From an uncultured Clostridia bacterium (lineage in GTDB: Bacteria > Bacillota > Clostridia > Oscillospirales > Acutalibacteraceae), in assembly GCA_944382025.1 (NCBI GenBank), contig CALWMQ010000114.1:1-7302 (forward strand): 7,302 nucleotides of DNA, given 5' to 3'. Under the pieces are notes generated by a model. It had not been told where the DNA came from. It made no database searches and was given only the letters and a program-made list of their open reading frames with translations. The translations under genes were made by a program, and so were the position numbers. Shown here piece after piece: positions 6,904 through 7,302 of the stretch. Each line of letters opens with the position of its first letter. The stretch's first letter is position 1.

Positions 6904-6976
6904 ATTTCCTCCAAACCTTTCCTAAGTTGAATTTACGGAGGTGATCCCATAGGAACGCCGCGTCCCCCCCGAATAT
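6904..6976 (-). promoter_or_regulatory. Lipoprotein mRNA leader with anti-Shine-Dalgarno element and mini-ORF
   Basis: The predicted ~73-nt leader contains, on the minus strand, GGATCACCTCC (plus-strand 6937-6947), identical to the conserved 3' end of 16S rRNA. Its CCTCC can pair with the gene's own GGAGG ribosome binding site (6908-6912). A run of seven G (6964-6970) near the transcript start could pair with the same CCTCC by G-C and G-U pairs, freeing the ribosome binding site. A five-codon frame MGSPP-stop (6933-6950) overlaps the anti-SD. These elements are visible directly; a regulatory role is inferred. Confidence 0.35.
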
Positions 6977-6982
6977 GCCCTC

Positions 6983-7011
6983 ATTTTACCCCATTCCGGG
7001 GTAGCTGTCAA
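6983..7011 (-). promoter_or_regulatory. Strong sigma-A-type promoter of the lipoprotein gene
   Basis: On the minus strand, an exact TTGACA -35 (plus-strand 7006-7011) is followed after 17 bases by TAAAAT (6983-6988, 5 of 6). Transcription should start near 6976. This is the best promoter match in the window, suggesting substantial expression unless repressed. Confidence 0.85.
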
Positions 7012-7024
7012 TGCTTTAGAAGGT

Positions 7025-7052
7025 GAAAGCGATCGCTTCCGGATATTTCCGG
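7025..7052. promoter_or_regulatory. Two adjacent palindromes between divergent promoters (candidate operator)
   Basis: AAGCGATCGCTT (7027-7038) is a perfect 12-bp palindrome, extendable to 16 bp (7025-7040) with one mismatched pair. Directly adjoining is CCGGA-TATT-TCCGG (7039-7052), a 5-bp inverted repeat with a 4-base spacer. Both lie upstream of the -35 boxes of the lipoprotein promoter (7006-7011) and of the divergent promoter (7095-7100), a position suited to a dimeric regulator acting on either or both genes. No regulator gene is recognised in the window. Confidence 0.4.
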
Positions 7053-7094
7053 GGTGTTCTTTGTCGGATTTGGCGCTTTTTGTGCCGGTAGGGC

Positions 7095-7123
7095 TGTACA
7101 AACCAGGGGGGGTATGTTAAAAT
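7095..7123 (+). promoter_or_regulatory. Promoter of the gene starting at 7171
   Basis: TGTACA (7095-7100, 4 of 6 for -35) is followed after 17 bases by TAAAAT (7118-7123, 5 of 6). TG at 7115-7116 makes an extended -10, which compensates for the weak -35. Transcription would start near 7130, giving a leader of about 40 nt. Confidence 0.6.
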
Positions 7124-7170
7124 AAAATAACACTGTGGGATACCCACGAAGAATCAGGAGGTAAGGAGTC

Positions 7171-7302
7171 ATGAGATCGGCTGAAAGCTTTTTTAATTGG
7201 GCCTTCCGTACCCGGGCCAACTCGGTGATGAAACTGTACAATGGGGAGATGGTGTCTCCGGACAAAATGTTCCTGAGCTTCTGCTCCCATGACCCGGCGT
7301 TT
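7171..7302 (+). CDS. 5' part of an unidentified protein (runs off window)
   Basis: Forty-four codons are open from ATG 7171 to the window edge. AGGAGGT (7156-7162) lies 8-9 bases upstream, a near-perfect ribosome binding site, and a well-placed promoter precedes it, so the start is convincing. The visible N-terminus (MRSAESFFNWAFRTRANS, then a segment with KLYNGEM and FCSHDPAF) is soluble in character, with no signal peptide and no membrane segment. I do not recognise the family. It is divergent from the lipoprotein gene and may share regulation through the palindromes between them. Confidence 0.75.
   Translation, partial: MRSAESFFNWAFRTRANSVMKLYNGEMVSPDKMFLSFCSHDPAF

Noticed and set aside
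6937..6947. Plus-strand GGAGGTGATCC as a ribosome binding site for a plus-strand gene
   Set aside because: No ATG, GTG or TTG lies at proper spacing and no open frame follows; it makes more sense as an anti-SD on the minus-strand leader.

Overview
The window looks like chromosomal DNA from a moderately GC-rich Clostridia-type Firmicute, probably a gut Oscillospiraceae/Ruminococcaceae relative. This is inference from the Pth and Mfd sequence style, the strong GGAGG-type ribosome binding sites, the TTGACA/TAAAAT promoters and the lipobox lipoprotein. No species can be named. Four coding regions plus one partial gene at the right edge are supported; much of the rest is regulatory or non-coding.

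Left part (1-1381): the 3' end of pth (peptidyl-tRNA hydrolase) is followed by an apparently self-contained unit. This unit has a promoter near 474-503, a ~136-nt leader with alternative pairings around the Shine-Dalgarno (SD) sequence, a 114-residue three-helix membrane protein at 646-990 and a likely intrinsic terminator at 1111-1143. The bases between that terminator and mfd carry no credible gene; they hold the mfd ribosome binding site and a weak promoter candidate.

Centre (1382-4855): a complete mfd encodes the transcription-repair coupling factor, with all diagnostic helicase and RNA-polymerase-interaction motifs. pth and mfd are translation-rescue and DNA-repair housekeeping genes that are commonly close neighbours in Firmicutes; here the membrane-protein unit separates them.

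Downstream of mfd (4856-5529): about 670 bases without a gene hold an unusual run of perfect or near-perfect hairpins, an exact TATAAT hexamer at 5130-5135, two kinds of short direct repeat and a long GC-rich hairpin at 5471-5502. That hairpin is probably a terminator shared by the converging mfd and lipoprotein transcripts. The region could be a long structured mfd 3' UTR or hold a small RNA.

Right part (5530-7302): a minus-strand gene encodes a 457-residue secreted lipoprotein built from about four tandem beta-rich repeats. A near-consensus promoter and a 73-nt leader precede it; the leader carries an 11-nt copy of the 16S rRNA 3' end (anti-SD) that can pair with the gene's own SD. A divergent promoter serves an unidentified gene starting at 7171 and cut by the window edge. 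Two adjacent palindromes between the divergent promoters are candidate operator sites. No tRNA, rRNA, CRISPR array, insertion sequence or recognised riboswitch was seen.
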